From: Ophiocordyceps camponoti-saundersi (nom. inval.)
Lineage: Eukaryota > Ascomycota > Sordariomycetes > Hypocreales > Ophiocordycipitaceae
Length of the DNA stretch: 64,000 nucleotides
Direction: 5' to 3'
Assembly (NCBI GenBank): GCA_003339415.1
Contig: PDHQ01000067.1
Location: forward strand, 95,437-159,436
The position numbers were made by a program, and so were the translations under genes. Of this stretch, positions 10,704 through 22,343 are shown piece after piece. Position 1 is the first letter of the stretch; each line of letters starts with the position of its first letter. The notes below the pieces were generated by a model. It was given only the letters and a program-made list of their open reading frames with translations, was not told the origin of the DNA and searched no databases.

Positions 10704-13060
10704 AAGTAGGGGGGTATCTTTATTATAGTCGCCCATAACTACCTTCTCTATCTAAACCTCTCTATTATAACCCTCCTTAAATAGCCTAGATCGGAATAGC
10801 TTAGATTAGGGCGGTATACCCCTAATTTCCGTTAACCTACTCGACTTAGTGGGAGACCTTTCTTCTCGTCCTTAGTCCGATTAGTCCGATAGCTTTACCT
10901 TTTTAACTACTCTATTACCTAACTAGGTAGCGGTAATAGGCCTCTTTAACTTAGTTATCTAGCTAGAATACTATATAAAAAGGTCCGATATTATCTATCT
11001 ATCGAACTCTTCGAAGGACGCTTCTATTACCTAATATAATATTAACTTAATAACCGCACTTAGAGGGGTTTAGATAGTATCTCGAATTAACGTAGATTAA
11101 AGAGTATCGTATATTACTTCTTTAATAACCTCCCGGATTAATATCGACTAGAAAATATCCCGTAATACCTCCTTAATAGCCCCTTATAACTAGGTAGCGT
11201 TAGTCATATCCGTTAGGGGTCTCTTTAATTAGATCGACGTCTAATTAAGTATCCTTATTAATTTATTACGAACTATAAGGATTATCTTTTTATTCTCCTT
11301 TATAGATACTATCTATTTAATACCTCGCTCTATTTTTATCGCTAATTAAAATTCCATACGTTCGTAGCGGATAATTTCTCTTATCTTAGTTATTTATTAA
11401 TCTCTTTATTCGTTTATTATAGTTCGTTACTTAGTTAGTTATCTAACTTTCTACTTATTTATAATAATTATAAGCGTTTCTATCTTAGCGCTTATTATAT
11501 TCGCTAATACTTCTATCTTAGCTCGCTACTCGGTTATAAATATAATCTACGTCTCTCTCTTATAAGCGTTCGAGTTTATAGTTACTATATAGATAATCTA
11601 AGCAGCTTAGGGCTGCTCGGGCATAGGCGGGATCGTCGCTACTAATATAGGGGTTTATAAGATAGCTATTTCTATAGGAATAGATATCTATAAAGTAACT
11701 ATCTTTCCTAGAGCCGTCACGGTAGAGGTAGCAGCCTCGGAGGTAACCGTTATTAGAACCTAGGTATTAGAACTAGAGGTAGGGGTCGTAACGACTTTCT
11801 TTATTAGAACTTAGGTTAGAACTTAGGTAGTAGAACTAGCAGGGGTTATCTTTATAGTAGTGGAACTAGCAGGGGTTGTCTTTATCTATCCCTATCTAAC
11901 GGATTTCTATAATAGCCCTAACGGGGTCGTTTAAGAGGGAATCGGTTAACTTCCTAACGGGGTCGGGGTCGTTTAAGAGGGAATCAGTTAACTTCCTAAC
12001 GGGGTTATTTAAGAGGGAATCGGTTAGCTTATCGGAATAGATATCGCCTTAGCAGAACTTAAACTCGGGGTTATCGGCTTAGCTAGAGTTAATTTTATTA
12101 GCGTTTTTATTAGCGTTTTCGCAGGTATATTATCTATTAACGAACGCCGTTCGTCCTTATTACTAATTCTATTTACGGAGATTAAAGTATAACTATCCGA
12201 TTTATCTTTTTCTTATTTATTTATCGGTTTAATTATCGGTTCTATAATAGAAATTAGCGGCAGAAGCTAGGTAGCTCTCTTTTCGATTACGCGTCGTATA
12301 TTCTAATTAACCTTAAACTTAGATACCTTCTTAGCGTTCTAGGCTCCCGCCTTAGAGCTAGGTATAGCGACTACCTATTACTAGTTATAGCTATTTCCTT
12401 TAAGTACTAGTTTAGATAAGGCGGCTTCTAATATATCTATATCTTCCTAGCTTTTAAGCTTATCTTAAATTAGTTACTCGATATTAACGATTATATAATT
12501 ATATAAACGCTAAGCTATTTTAGAGAAAGATTCCCTAGTAGTAAATAAGATCTTTTTCTATATATTCTTTATTACTATAATAATCTCTATTATTAGAGGA
12601 AATTTGCTATCTTTACCCCTTTTAACCTTAATATTAGCGAAGTTATACGCTATCTTATATAACCTCTAAAGCTTATTTAGCTTTATAGGCTAATTTTTCG
12701 ATAATATATCTATTATAATATCCTATTCTAGGACTTAGAACTTTTAAATATTTACTACGACCGTTAAGAGTGCTAATTTATCTTATATAACCCTAGCGAG
12801 GCCCTAGGCTACCTAGTCTCCTTTAGCTGCTTATTTAGCTAAGACGTAGCTATATAGAGTGCTTATAGTAGGAGAGATCTTTAAGTTTTTAGAAACCTTA
12901 AACTTTTAGCTTTCCCTTATTTATTCGTAGAATATTTCCTAGTATCGTTTAAACTCTTAGCGTATATTCTTATACTATTTATAAACGGTAGGGTTCTTCT
13001 TAGGGTTAATTTCTTCTTCCGTTAGGTAATCTATAATCTCGTATACTTATATAGAGATAA
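10629..13060 (-). pseudogene. Family A downstream ORF, unidentified product
   Basis: On the minus strand, downstream of integrase, a frame of about 750 codons interrupted almost only by TAA/TAG runs from near 13020 to a stop at about 10629, inside the 3' LTR. The N-terminal part begins EEEINPKKNPTVYK. The middle is Lys/Glu/Ile rich with long runs compatible with coiled coil. A repeated segment lies at 11917-12030, and a conserved block reads MGDYNKDTPLLY near the end. I recognise no catalytic motif, zinc finger, signal peptide or transmembrane pair, so it is not an obvious envelope gene. The same ORF is in copy 1 at 320-3080. The start codon cannot be chosen because RIP removes ATG. It could be an accessory or chaperone-like protein of the element, or a captured host gene. 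Confidence 0.55.
11917..12030 (-). repeat. In-frame 36/42-bp tandem repeat in the family A downstream ORF
   Basis: Three units: 11917-11952 (36 bp), 11953-11994 (42 bp, with an extra ggtcgg duplication) and 11995-12030 (36 bp), each containing taacgggg and tttaagagggaatc. Both lengths are multiples of three, so the repeat keeps the reading frame. Copy 1 has fewer, strongly mutated units near 1330-1400. Confidence 0.8.
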
Positions 13061-13360
13061 CTATAGGAAATAGGAGATAAATAATATATAAGGGTATAAT
13101 ATATATAAAGACGGAAGACGGTAATATACGATAAGAAAAAAAATAAGTGCACGATAAGAGAAACGAGTATATAATAAGGAGAAGAAAATGCGCGATAATA
13201 GATCGTGGTATATAATAAAAAGAGATAAGGAGAAGGAGCGCGCGATAAGAAAACGATAACGTTAACGCTCGGTAAGATAAAGAGAGAGAAAAGGGATACG
13301 AAATCGTATACACCGATAAGTTAGAAGAGGTATATATAGGCAAAAGAAAAGGTAGGTTAA

Positions 13361-13512
13361 GAAAATAGTTAAAAAGAAAATAGTTAAAAAAATAGGGTGC
13401 ACGAAGATATAATTAGGTGCACGAAACCTGCGGAGGTATGCGAGGTTAAAGGTATGCGAGGTATAAGAAAGATAACGAGCAGGGTAAAGAGAAAGATAAC
13501 GAGCAGGGTAAA
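13361..13512. repeat. Cluster of short direct duplications in the pol to downstream-ORF spacer
   Basis: Four different sequences are each present twice: gaaaatagttaaaaa (13361 and 13376), ggtgcacgaa (13396 and 13416), aggtatgcgaggt (13434 and 13450), and a 23-bp unit containing gataacgagcaggg (13466 and 13490). The stretch keeps several TG and CA dinucleotides. It lies between the integrase end and the downstream ORF of family A, on non-coding sequence. Confidence 0.85.
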
Positions 13513-13779
13513 TAAATGCAAATAACCGTTAGCGATCCTCAGCTAGCCCCTTAGCTAGCTAACAGCTATTAATAATAGCTATTAATAATTACTATTAATA
13601 CCTATTATAGTAACTTAATATCTACTATAGTAAGTTATTATTCTTAGTCTATTCCTACTTAACCTTACGTTTCCCTGCCCCCTATTATAATAGCGAGTTC
13701 CTATAAGCGTAAGGGTCGTTACCCTAAAGCTTATCCGTTCCTTCGCCTAGCTTATAGCCCTATCGGGTAGCTATATCCT

Positions 13780-16700
13780 ATATTACCCGCCGTAGGGGTA
13801 TTAAATATACCTTACGTGGTATAAATAGCTTAAGATCGTCTACGTAAAGCTTTCGCAAAACTTGACGTCCGACGACGCTACGGATCAGATACGTGATAGA
13901 TAAGACGACCTTAATAATAATAGATAGGTTATCCTACGTAGTTACGAACTTCCTATATAACGTATTTACCTTATCTTACCTTTCCTATATAAAGTTACCG
14001 ACCTATAAAGCACGTTATAGCTTAGTATTATATTTAGTTATATTAAAGTTAGCTAAAGTATCCTAGATTATATCTTTTTCTTTTACTATAGCTAATACTA
14101 AATCGCGGACTATCTAGTTATCCCGGTTAAAATAGTCGAAGTTAAATTATTTAACTTTAGGTATATCTTTATTTTAGTATATAACTATAGGGTTAAATCC
14201 TAATATAGCCTTTACTAGAGTTACCCCTAAAATCTTAACTTTTCGAGAATTTAGCATATTAGTAATCTAGGGTAACGCTTTATTCTACGCTTCTAGGGAG
14301 ATGCCGGACTACTTAAGACTTTATTTTCGCAGTTAGTCTTTTACTAATCGGACGTACCTCTCCGCTAGTCTAGTACTCTAAGGGTATAAGATTAGGCCGA
14401 ACTTCTATTTAACCCTATATCGCTTAGCTATATTTTCTATAACTATATTAGCGAAATAGCGTCCGTTATCTAAGTAAATAGCTTTAGGCTAGCTAAATAC
14501 TAAACTCTAGTAATATTATTATACGTCTGCTACCTCCGGGCTAATCGTATTTTCGTATACTTAAGTTAATAGAAAACGCGTTATATAATCTACGGCTATT
14601 AGAATATATTAATATCTACGAGCACTAATAGGCGTAATAGGTCCTAGGAAGTTAATAATTACTATTTCCTATAATTTATATATTATAATTTATCTATATT
14701 TTAACTTAGGTAAGCGTAGTACGGTTTGCTAGCAAATTATATAGGATATATAATAATAGGTAATATCCGATCGACGAGTTAGCTATTATAAGATTCCTTT
14801 TAGATTCGCTAGAGTCTTTTCTTTAGAGAAATGGCCTAATACGTTATAAGCATTTTATAACTTTAACTAAATATTCGACTATAGATAATACTCCGCCTAC
14901 TATTTATTCGATTCGATATAATATAGGATCTTATTCTAGACTCGATATCTAATAGCTATCTTTTAGATATAGCGATATCTATCGTTTAGTAGTGCTTATA
15001 TTCTATTAACGAGAAAAAGCACGATTTCCGTATACTACGGGTCTCCTAGCTAAGGGGATATAGCCGCCCGGAGGTAAGATACCTCTCTGCCTACTATCGG
15101 TTTACCTAACGGGAGTTAAGTAGCCTTAATAGTATCTAGCGCTAGTATAATACGGCCTTTTATATCTAAAGCGTCGCTTTTTAAAGCGTTATATAATCTA
15201 AATATACTATCCGCGATTCTAATAATTTTTATTATATTTAGGCGGTAGATATATTTAATATCCCGTTCTTAAAGAACGTTAATTTACCTCGCTACTTTAC
15301 TATACGTTTCCGCTATATTCGTTATTAAGTCGATAATGCCCTTATAATCCGTATAGATCTTAAGGGGATACGGGGATATATTTACTATCTATTAGTATTT
15401 TTTAATTACGTAAATAATAGCTAATATTTCTTTTTTAGGTATAGAGTATCGCCGCTCTAAATTATTTAGCTAAAACGATATTTATATAATAATTTTTATA
15501 TCTTAGAAATTAGAGTCTCTAATAAATATTCTATCGGGATAGTTATTAAGTTAATAGAGAACGGCCCCGGTCCTAGTATTAGATACGTCTATTACTAGGT
15601 GAAATTATATATTAGTCTATACTCCGAATATTACGTTATTCTAAATAGCTTAGTATAGGAATTATAAAGCTTCTGCCGCCTCTAATATCTAAACGGGTTC
15701 GTCTTAATATCGTGCCTCTAGTTATATAGATTAGTATCCCGATAAAGTTACCTTATTTACCTCTTTAAAGAACGCTTCCTTAATAAGTCTAGCCCTATCT
15801 GCTCTCCCTAGTATAAAATAACGAAGGAACGGGGTTAGCTATAGCACTATTTAAACTTTTTCCTAAGATTAAAGGGGATACTATTAGAAATAGTCTCCTA
15901 ACTACGCAAATCTCTGCCGATACTTAGTTCCTAGACGAAATCGCCCTACTTCTAATTTAAACCCGACTAATTCGGCCGTGCTATTAAATAGCTTTATCTT
16001 CTTACCCGCGAGACTAATTAGCGCCTATACTACTCTAGGGAAATACTAATATTAAAGGAAATCGAAATATCTATTAAAGGTTTCGCTACTAAAGTTATAA
16101 TCGTTAATATAAATAAATATTAACGTTAAGTACTCTATAGTAAAACTTAATAACGTTTAGTATTTAACCTTATCTGCTAATACTAATTTACTAAACGCGA
16201 TATCCCCGTACCTTACGTACGTAAAGGGGGCGCTTATTAGTCCTTACGGTATATTAATATATTCCTATATACTATTAGGGGCGGTAAAGCCTATCTTATA
16301 TACGTCCTCCGGCTATATTAGGATTAACTAGAACTTATTAAACGTATCTAGCTAAGAGAAAACTATTAATTATCTAATATATACTTAGTCTAAATTAACC
16401 TTTAGGTTATAATACGGATATCCTAGTTTTACCATATTCCTATTAATATCGCGGTAATCGTAAACTATTCTCTAGGCCGCCGGGTCTAGAGGGTGCTTCT
16501 TAACGAATAAAGTTCTAGCTACCTATTCTATATTATCGCCGATAGGTTAAATAATATTTACTTCTTTTATCGTTAGGAATACCTTACTTATAAAGATCCG
16601 TTTAGGCCTACTATACCTTATTTATTTAAATACGGCTAGCGTTACTCCCTCCTTTAATTTAATTTAATAAGTAATTAGTTATATAGGCCGAATCTCTTTA

Positions 16701-18250
16701 AGAGTAGAAATAAAGTAGTCCTTATAAGTAAAATATAATCTTATAACCCTCTCTCTCTATTCTTCCGTCTTAACGTAATCTCCTAGCGTAATAAGACTTT
16801 ATTTAAACTACGCGTTAACTTCCCTAATTAGGGTATCTAATAGAGGACGAATAACTAAGTCCGGGGTAATACCTTTATAAAATATAGGTCTTAAAATACT
16901 TATTATTATAATACTTACCTATCTAAGATACGATACGTAGTTAGTATCGTCCTCGTTACTTATTTTCTCCTAGTTTATCCGATATCGGGGATATTTTAGA
17001 AGGTCTATTATATCTAGCTTATCGTAGTCGCGGACTACCTTTTCTATATTACTCTCGTTCCTAGCTACCTTATTTTCTTTCGGGTTAGTTAATTTTATTT
17101 CTAGTAATTCTTCCACTCCTCTAGGCTATCTTAAATACTTAAGTAACCGTCTATTCGTTAACTCCGGTTTCTCCGCTATCTATTTAAAACCTACTACTTT
17201 ATATATTTTCTTCTATATAGACTCGGGTAGTACTACTTTTACCTGCTTACTAATAGATACTGCTAGCTTTCGCTAGATCTAGGGCTATAATACTTTATTT
17301 ATTTTCTTCTATACTATCTTTAGCTACCTTACCGTCTAGCCCTTATAGGAGGCAGCTCTTAGTTTTTTAGAGAGTCTTATTTTACCTAGGAGGCTAGTTA
17401 TTTAGCAATAGCGGATAAAATATCCTTAACCTCTTCTAAAATAAGCCTATTATCTTCGACGAATATAATCTTATCTTTATCGTTAGCGACCGCTTTTAGA
17501 TATTTAGGGGCTCGCGGCGTTTTCCTATCCGGCTTAAATAAATTAGGTACTAGGAAAATCGGAATAATCTAAGTAGTGCCTTTTAGGCTAGTAATCTCTA
17601 GCTATTCCTTTACGTAGTATTCTATAGCCTTAACGCGTCTTAGCTATACGCAGCCTAATAGAATATCCTAATCGTCGTAATCTCCTAGCATATATACCTT
17701 TACGTTAGCTAAGATTCTTACTATAACTACCCGAAGGTAGGTAACCTTTTTAATAATCGCAAGTTTATTATTCGCTATTCTAACTATACTTAGTTAAGGT
17801 AACTAGATTATAAGGAGGGCGTTATTAGCTATAAAGGCCTTATTAACTAAATCGACTATAAAGCCTCTATCTAATATAATAATAGTGCACCGATAACCTT
17901 TAACGTAGCCTTCGATATACCCTAATATCGATAAGATAGCTTTAGCTAGCGCTATAATATCTCTCTAAACTACCTAATTAAGCGTATTATAGGATAGAAT
18001 ATCCGCTAGCGGGTTTTACGATTCGAATAGTTAGACGAGATTCGTAATAACCTCCTTACCTTTCGGGGACTTAATCTTCTTCCGATATTATATTAGTCTA
18101 TTAAGTTACGCACGAATCGATAATACGACCTAGAGTAATTAAAGGATACTTAATATTACCGGGGTATTTTTTAACCTATCTCCTAGTTTAAATAGCGGAA
18201 TATTATATTCTTTTATAGCTCGGATTTTCTCTAACTCGTATCGTTTTTTA
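13780..18250 (-). pseudogene. Family A Pol (protease, RT, RNase H, integrase)
   Basis: Minus-strand broken frames show a protease-like D-x-G block (ILDRGFIVDLVNKAF, about 17840-17880). They also show an RT active-site box now reading YIND (YxDD before RIP) at 16100-16111, followed by SSETFNRYFDFL. The integrase second Asp lies in the block PKAIYLDNGRYF (14453-14485), and a C-terminal integrase block reads GRQVLRKLYVDDLKLF near 13840-13900. The D-to-N change in the RT box and multiple TAA/TAG codons are RIP products. The frame runs straight into the spacer at about 13780, with no chromodomain that I can recognise. Confidence 0.8.
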
Positions 18251-20100
18251 GCTAGCTTAGGCTCTTAAGGGTAAGTTTAAACTTCTACTTCTAAGGGTAG
18301 TAACTAAGTAGTTAGTCTTAGGATAAGCCTAGGAATAGTTAGAGTCGGTGCGTCTCTTAGAGCCGGGCCTTCCCTAGCGTTATTATTAGGTTCTATACTT
18401 AGTATAACCGATCGGCGACGAATTTCCTACTCTAATTTATCCTATTATAGTTTATCTAGGTCGTCTAAGTTAAATTCTACTCTAGGGCGCGGTTTAGTTA
18501 CGCGGCCTCGCGTAGGTTAAGAAATCGGCACTATCTTTTCTTTCTAATAAGAGGTTTAAATATTAGGTCTCTAGGTAATATAAGTTTATCCCTATATAGA
18601 ATTAATATCGGGCGTAGTAAAATCTAAAGCTTTTCTATCTAGACTTTTTACTATAGGTAATACCGGTAATATCTTAGTTATATATCTTATTAGTAGTCGA
18701 ATACTTATATCTAAACTAATAACCGTTAAATTCTTTGCTAATAGCCTAGGGCTAGTACCTTAACGTAGTTACTAGCGTCTCTATTCTTTTATCTCCTCCG
18801 CGTAAGTTTCCTAATAAGCTTTCCGCTATTAGAACGCTTCTTTATTAAACGGAGCTATAGATAGATAATTATAGCCTATATAGCCCTATTCGCTATATTT
18901 AAAATACTACTATAGATCTAGGTTAGGAGGTTAGTATCTAAGTCCTATACTCGGTAGTCTAGGGGCTCGGGGTTACTACTATAATATATTTAAAAAATTC
19001 TATAACGGACGTCCCTAATTCTATACTTAGGTATTAGTCTATTTAGGTATACCTTATATACTCGAATATCCGCTAGCGAGACAGCCTCCTAAGTTCTATA
19101 AGCACTTATTTAACTTACTTACTACTATAATATTAGATTATTCTATTAATTTAGCTATCTTAGTTATCGTCTCTTACTACTTAGCTATTACTCTTTACGA
19201 ATCTATCTCTATAGCTAGCACTCTATCGGTATCTCTCTTAATCTTTTTAGATACTATATCGCGTAGGTTATATATAGTAAGTTAAATATTAGACTATATT
19301 AGGCTTACCGTCGCTATTAATAATTTCTACTTACTATTAACGTAGAGATACTTAATAATAGCCCGCTTATACTATTTATCCTTCTCGGCGTTTTTAGTTA
19401 TCTAATTTAAAAAGTTAGTAAGTAAAATCCGTCGAGTTTTTAATTTTACTCGGGTATAAAGAGCCTCCGCTTATTTTATATAATTAGCTAGCGATTCTCC
19501 TTTCTTATAACCGAACTTATACGCCTCTATAATAAGGGTGCTCTCTATAACTAGGTTTACCTCCTTAAACTTATTTATAAATAGAGTTACTAACTTAGAC
19601 TAGGTGCGATCTTCGTTATCTAACTTATTATACTAGTCGGCAGCCTTACTACGAAAACCCGAAGAGAAGATCTCCCTAACGATAATATTATATATCTCTC
19701 CTTAGATACCTAATAGTGCTATATTAGTATTATACTAATCGAGGTACCTTTTAGCTAAAACGTCCTTCGGGTATCTAGTAAATAGCTTAAGCCCTAATAG
19801 TAAAGTTAACGCTATTATAACGTAACGTTTGCCCTTTAGTCTAGTAATACTCCCTTATATTAGTGCTAGGTGTACGATCGTTAGACCGGTCTAACTTACT
19901 AGGGGAAGGGGATAAAGTAAATAATATAGTAAACTTTCTAATAAACTAGGCAAACCTTATAATAAACCTATATCTATATCTAATATTATTTTCTAATCTT
20001 CTACCTTAAGGTACTCCTTAGGTATACTCTAATAACTTACCTTTGCCTATAATACTTATAACTACTAAATATCTAGCGGAACCGAGTCTTCTTTTATTAG
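18250..20100 (-). pseudogene. Family A Gag
   Basis: The best-read stretch is 19400-19790 on the minus strand. There one frame gives a capsid-like segment (LAKRYLD, then LVTLFINKFKEVN, then KKGESLANYIK) interrupted by TAG/TAA at Gln and Trp codons. This is consistent with a retrotransposon Gag in the expected position after the 5' LTR. The matching segment is present in copy D at 43089-44836. I did not find a convincing zinc knuckle. Confidence 0.6.
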
Positions 20101-20544
20101 GTATATCCGTTTCTTCGAATTAAAAGATTTCTAGCGTTAATCTATCTAGGAAGATTATACGCCCCTAATCTTTTTTACTTACTCGTCCTAACGTTCTTCT
20201 TATCTTAACTACCTTCGGCGATAATTAAGAAGGAAAAAAAAAAAGGGGAGACTATCCGCACCTACGGGGTTTTCTTATATTCTCTCGTCCTCTTTCCCCC
20301 CTTATTCTCGCTTATATAGTCCTTCCTACCTTACTTACTATAGGGCCGCTTTTCCGGTAATAATAGGCAGCTATAGCTAGACCTACTTTAGGTAGCTCCC
20401 GCTTAACCTAATTAGAACTCGCTTCGCTTCCTAATTTAGTAATCTGCCGAAATCCTTAAATACTTAGCTATCGTTATTAGACGATACCGTCGTATTAATT
20501 CTATAGCTCGTATAGTAACGCGCTAAATCCTAGTCTTATTACTA

Positions 20545-20727
20545 TAAAATCCCTCGATCGGTCTTAAATTATAGGATTAGATTAGATCGTATAGTATTAT
20601 ACGTTAGGATATTAGTAGTCGTGATCCCTTTTATATTAGTCTAATAGTAAGTCTAACGATAATAATAATTCCTCTAAGTCCCCTTTTCTTATCTCCTTAT
20701 GCCTTGTCCTCTAACGCCTATCTAATA
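20545..20727 (-). repeat. Family A 5' LTR, copy 2
   Basis: 183 bp, the pair of 10521-10703 with mostly transition differences. The sequence just inside it on the minus strand (tagtaataagactaggattt) is the expected position of the primer-binding site; I could not assign the tRNA. Confidence 0.88.
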
Positions 20728-20849
20728 CTTTATTTTAGCTTACTTCTATAATCGCCTTAGTAAGACCTTTATATTAATTAAAGCTTCTCTTACCGCTAAC
20801 CGAACGTAAGAGTAAGATCTTAGCATAGAACGCTATTAAATTCTACCTA

Positions 20850-21650
20850 TATTAAAGCCGCTCTTAGCTTATTCTAGCTTAGACTTTTAGCTAGCCGCTA
20901 TATATACTAAATTTACGATTAACGGAGCTATAATTAGGAAGCCTAAGTCTTAGTTTTATTATATCTTTTCTTATCTTAGCACTTTTTAGTAAATATTCTT
21001 TCCGTATATTACTACGGCTATAGATTTTTCTTACTAGCTTAAAGCTTTTTTAGCGTACGTCTCCGAGCTTTTCGGGGAAAGTTATAAAAAGCGCTAAGTA
21101 GGTTTTTCTTTAGTTAGGATATATTAGGGGCTATTAGAGCCCCTTAGAGAATATATTACGAAGTAGGAATATACCTTTTTCGAGGCCGGACTATTAAACT
21201 AGTCTAATTATATTAAGATTATTCTGCTCTTATTTAGGCTACGTAAGGAGCTATAAGAGCGTTTAAATTATAAGAACTAGCTTACGATATACGCGGCCTT
21301 CGCTAGCTTTCTCCGAGGCTTTAATAAAGTATTTAGTTCTAGGAATATTCCTAACGCGCTAGTTAATTTGCCGCCCCCCTTTTTAGCTAACCTAATAAAT
21401 ATCGCGTTTATATAATCTTATTTTAGTATTATTAAGCGCCGGCGTTACTATTAGTATAATTAGATCGGTTATTTTAAGCGTAACTATCTAAAGCTTTATA
21501 AATAAATAGGGATATTAAGGTTAAGGCTTTTTATAAGTAGAGCGGGGTAGTTAATAGTAGATTCGGAGTATTTTAATTAAGGGGAAAATAAGTAAGGAGG
21601 GATAAATATACGCTAGATATTATAGCTTAGGTAATTTCCGGCCTTATTAC
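20850..21650 (+). pseudogene. Family X Gag with CCHC zinc knuckle
   Basis: One plus-strand frame runs from about 21230 through 21490 with stops only at former Gln/Trp codons (readable pieces LTIYAAFASFLRGFNKVF and NLPPPFLANLINIAF). It ends in a zinc knuckle at 21446-21487 of exact spacing C-x2-C-x4-H-x4-C. All four ligands are now Tyr codons (TAT/TAC), the expected RIP product of TGC/TGT and CAC/CAT. The frame upstream of 21230 is less clear. No protease, RT or integrase motif occurs in the remaining 0.6 kb before the right LTR. In the family, such a protein would package element RNA into particles, while pol is supplied by a partner element. Confidence 0.75.
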
Positions 21651-22114
21651 GTTACCTTATATAAGGATAGTCCGCGCGTAGCTTAGGCGTATAAATTTAT
21701 TAGCAAGTATATACCGTAGTTATATTACGCCCCGGCTTATAAACTAGCGCTAATAGTATATAGTAATAAGTATATAATTAGCTTTACTATTTACCGTAAT
21801 TAAGGTATTCTCTAAGCTTCTTATAACTAGCATAGTGCTACTTAATTCTATACGCTAGCTATATAAGTAAGTTTTACTACTAATATATAAGTTTATTAAT
21901 TCTTACCTTAAAAAGTACTACGATTCTAAGCTTATTAAAATCTTCCCTATAAAGATTAGGGTTTAATTCCCTAAGCTATAAGGGAGCCCTTTTGCCCTCT
22001 TATCCTTATCTTTACGGAGGCTATTAGGCTATCGGCTAGGGATTATATAAAGCGTCTCGCTAGCGTAGTAGTACGTAACTTTTCTATCCTACGCTTCTAC
22101 CTCCTCGGCTAGCT

Positions 22115-22338
22115 TAAAAAGGGGGCTATATAAGGGATTAGTCTATAACTAATCGTAGCTAGATAGGGGGGATTATAGCGGATATATTTAGGTCTTCCCG
22201 ATAGCGCTTAGTTATCGCGCGGGGTATATAGCTAGCTTAGGAAGGGGGCTTCTCTCCTTTCTCCTTCCTCTCTTCGATAGCTTTAATTATAACTTTACCT
22301 TAGCTTACTTCTATAGTCGCCTTAGTGAGACCTTTATA
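22115..22338 (+). repeat. Family X polypurine tract and right LTR, copy 1
   Basis: Polypurine run at about 22115-22126, then a 210-bp LTR at 22129-22338 from tataagggattag to gacctttata. This uninterrupted LTR shows the empty site (ataactttaccttag) for the family A insertion in the left LTR. Confidence 0.85.
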
Positions 22339-22343
22339 TAAAG

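Larger units (their letters stand above)
10521..20727 (-). mobile_element. Complete Ty3/Gypsy element, family A copy 2
   Basis: 10,207 bp between two 183-bp LTRs, inserted in the left LTR of an X element (flanks acttt and cttta, an imperfect 5-bp duplication). On the minus strand the order is 5' LTR, Gag, protease, RT/RNase H, integrase, a further ORF of about 2.4 kb, 3' LTR. RT before integrase marks it as Gypsy-type. Its size, large for fungal Gypsy elements, comes from the extra ORF and about 0.7 kb of repeat-rich spacer. It is less RIPed than copies C and D (CA and TG survive in patches), so it is a younger insertion. The copy is dead: stops are scattered through all frames. Confidence 0.9.
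10353..22338 (+). mobile_element. Gag-only LTR element, family X copy 1, split by a family A element
   Basis: Two 210-bp LTRs (the first 10353-10520 plus 20733-20773, the second 22129-22338) bound an interior of about 1.36 kb. The flanking duplication is taaaa (10348-10352) versus taaag (22339-22343), a 5-bp target repeat with one RIP change. A purine tract (aaaaaggggg, about 22116-22125) precedes the right LTR, so the element reads on the plus strand. The interior encodes a Gag with a CCHC knuckle but has no room for protease, RT and integrase. This is the structure described for TR-GAG or LARD/TRIM-like non-autonomous elements. The left LTR received the 10.2-kb family A element. The second copy is at 36717-38492. 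Confidence 0.85.

Noticed and set aside
13047..13343. 98-codon minus-strand ORF beginning with ATG
   Set aside because: Its sequence is Ser/Tyr/Leu/Ile low complexity produced by purine-rich short repeats (cgataag-type units) on the plus strand of the family A spacer. Copy 1 (1-300) is not open there, and no domain is vis­ible. It is a chance ORF.
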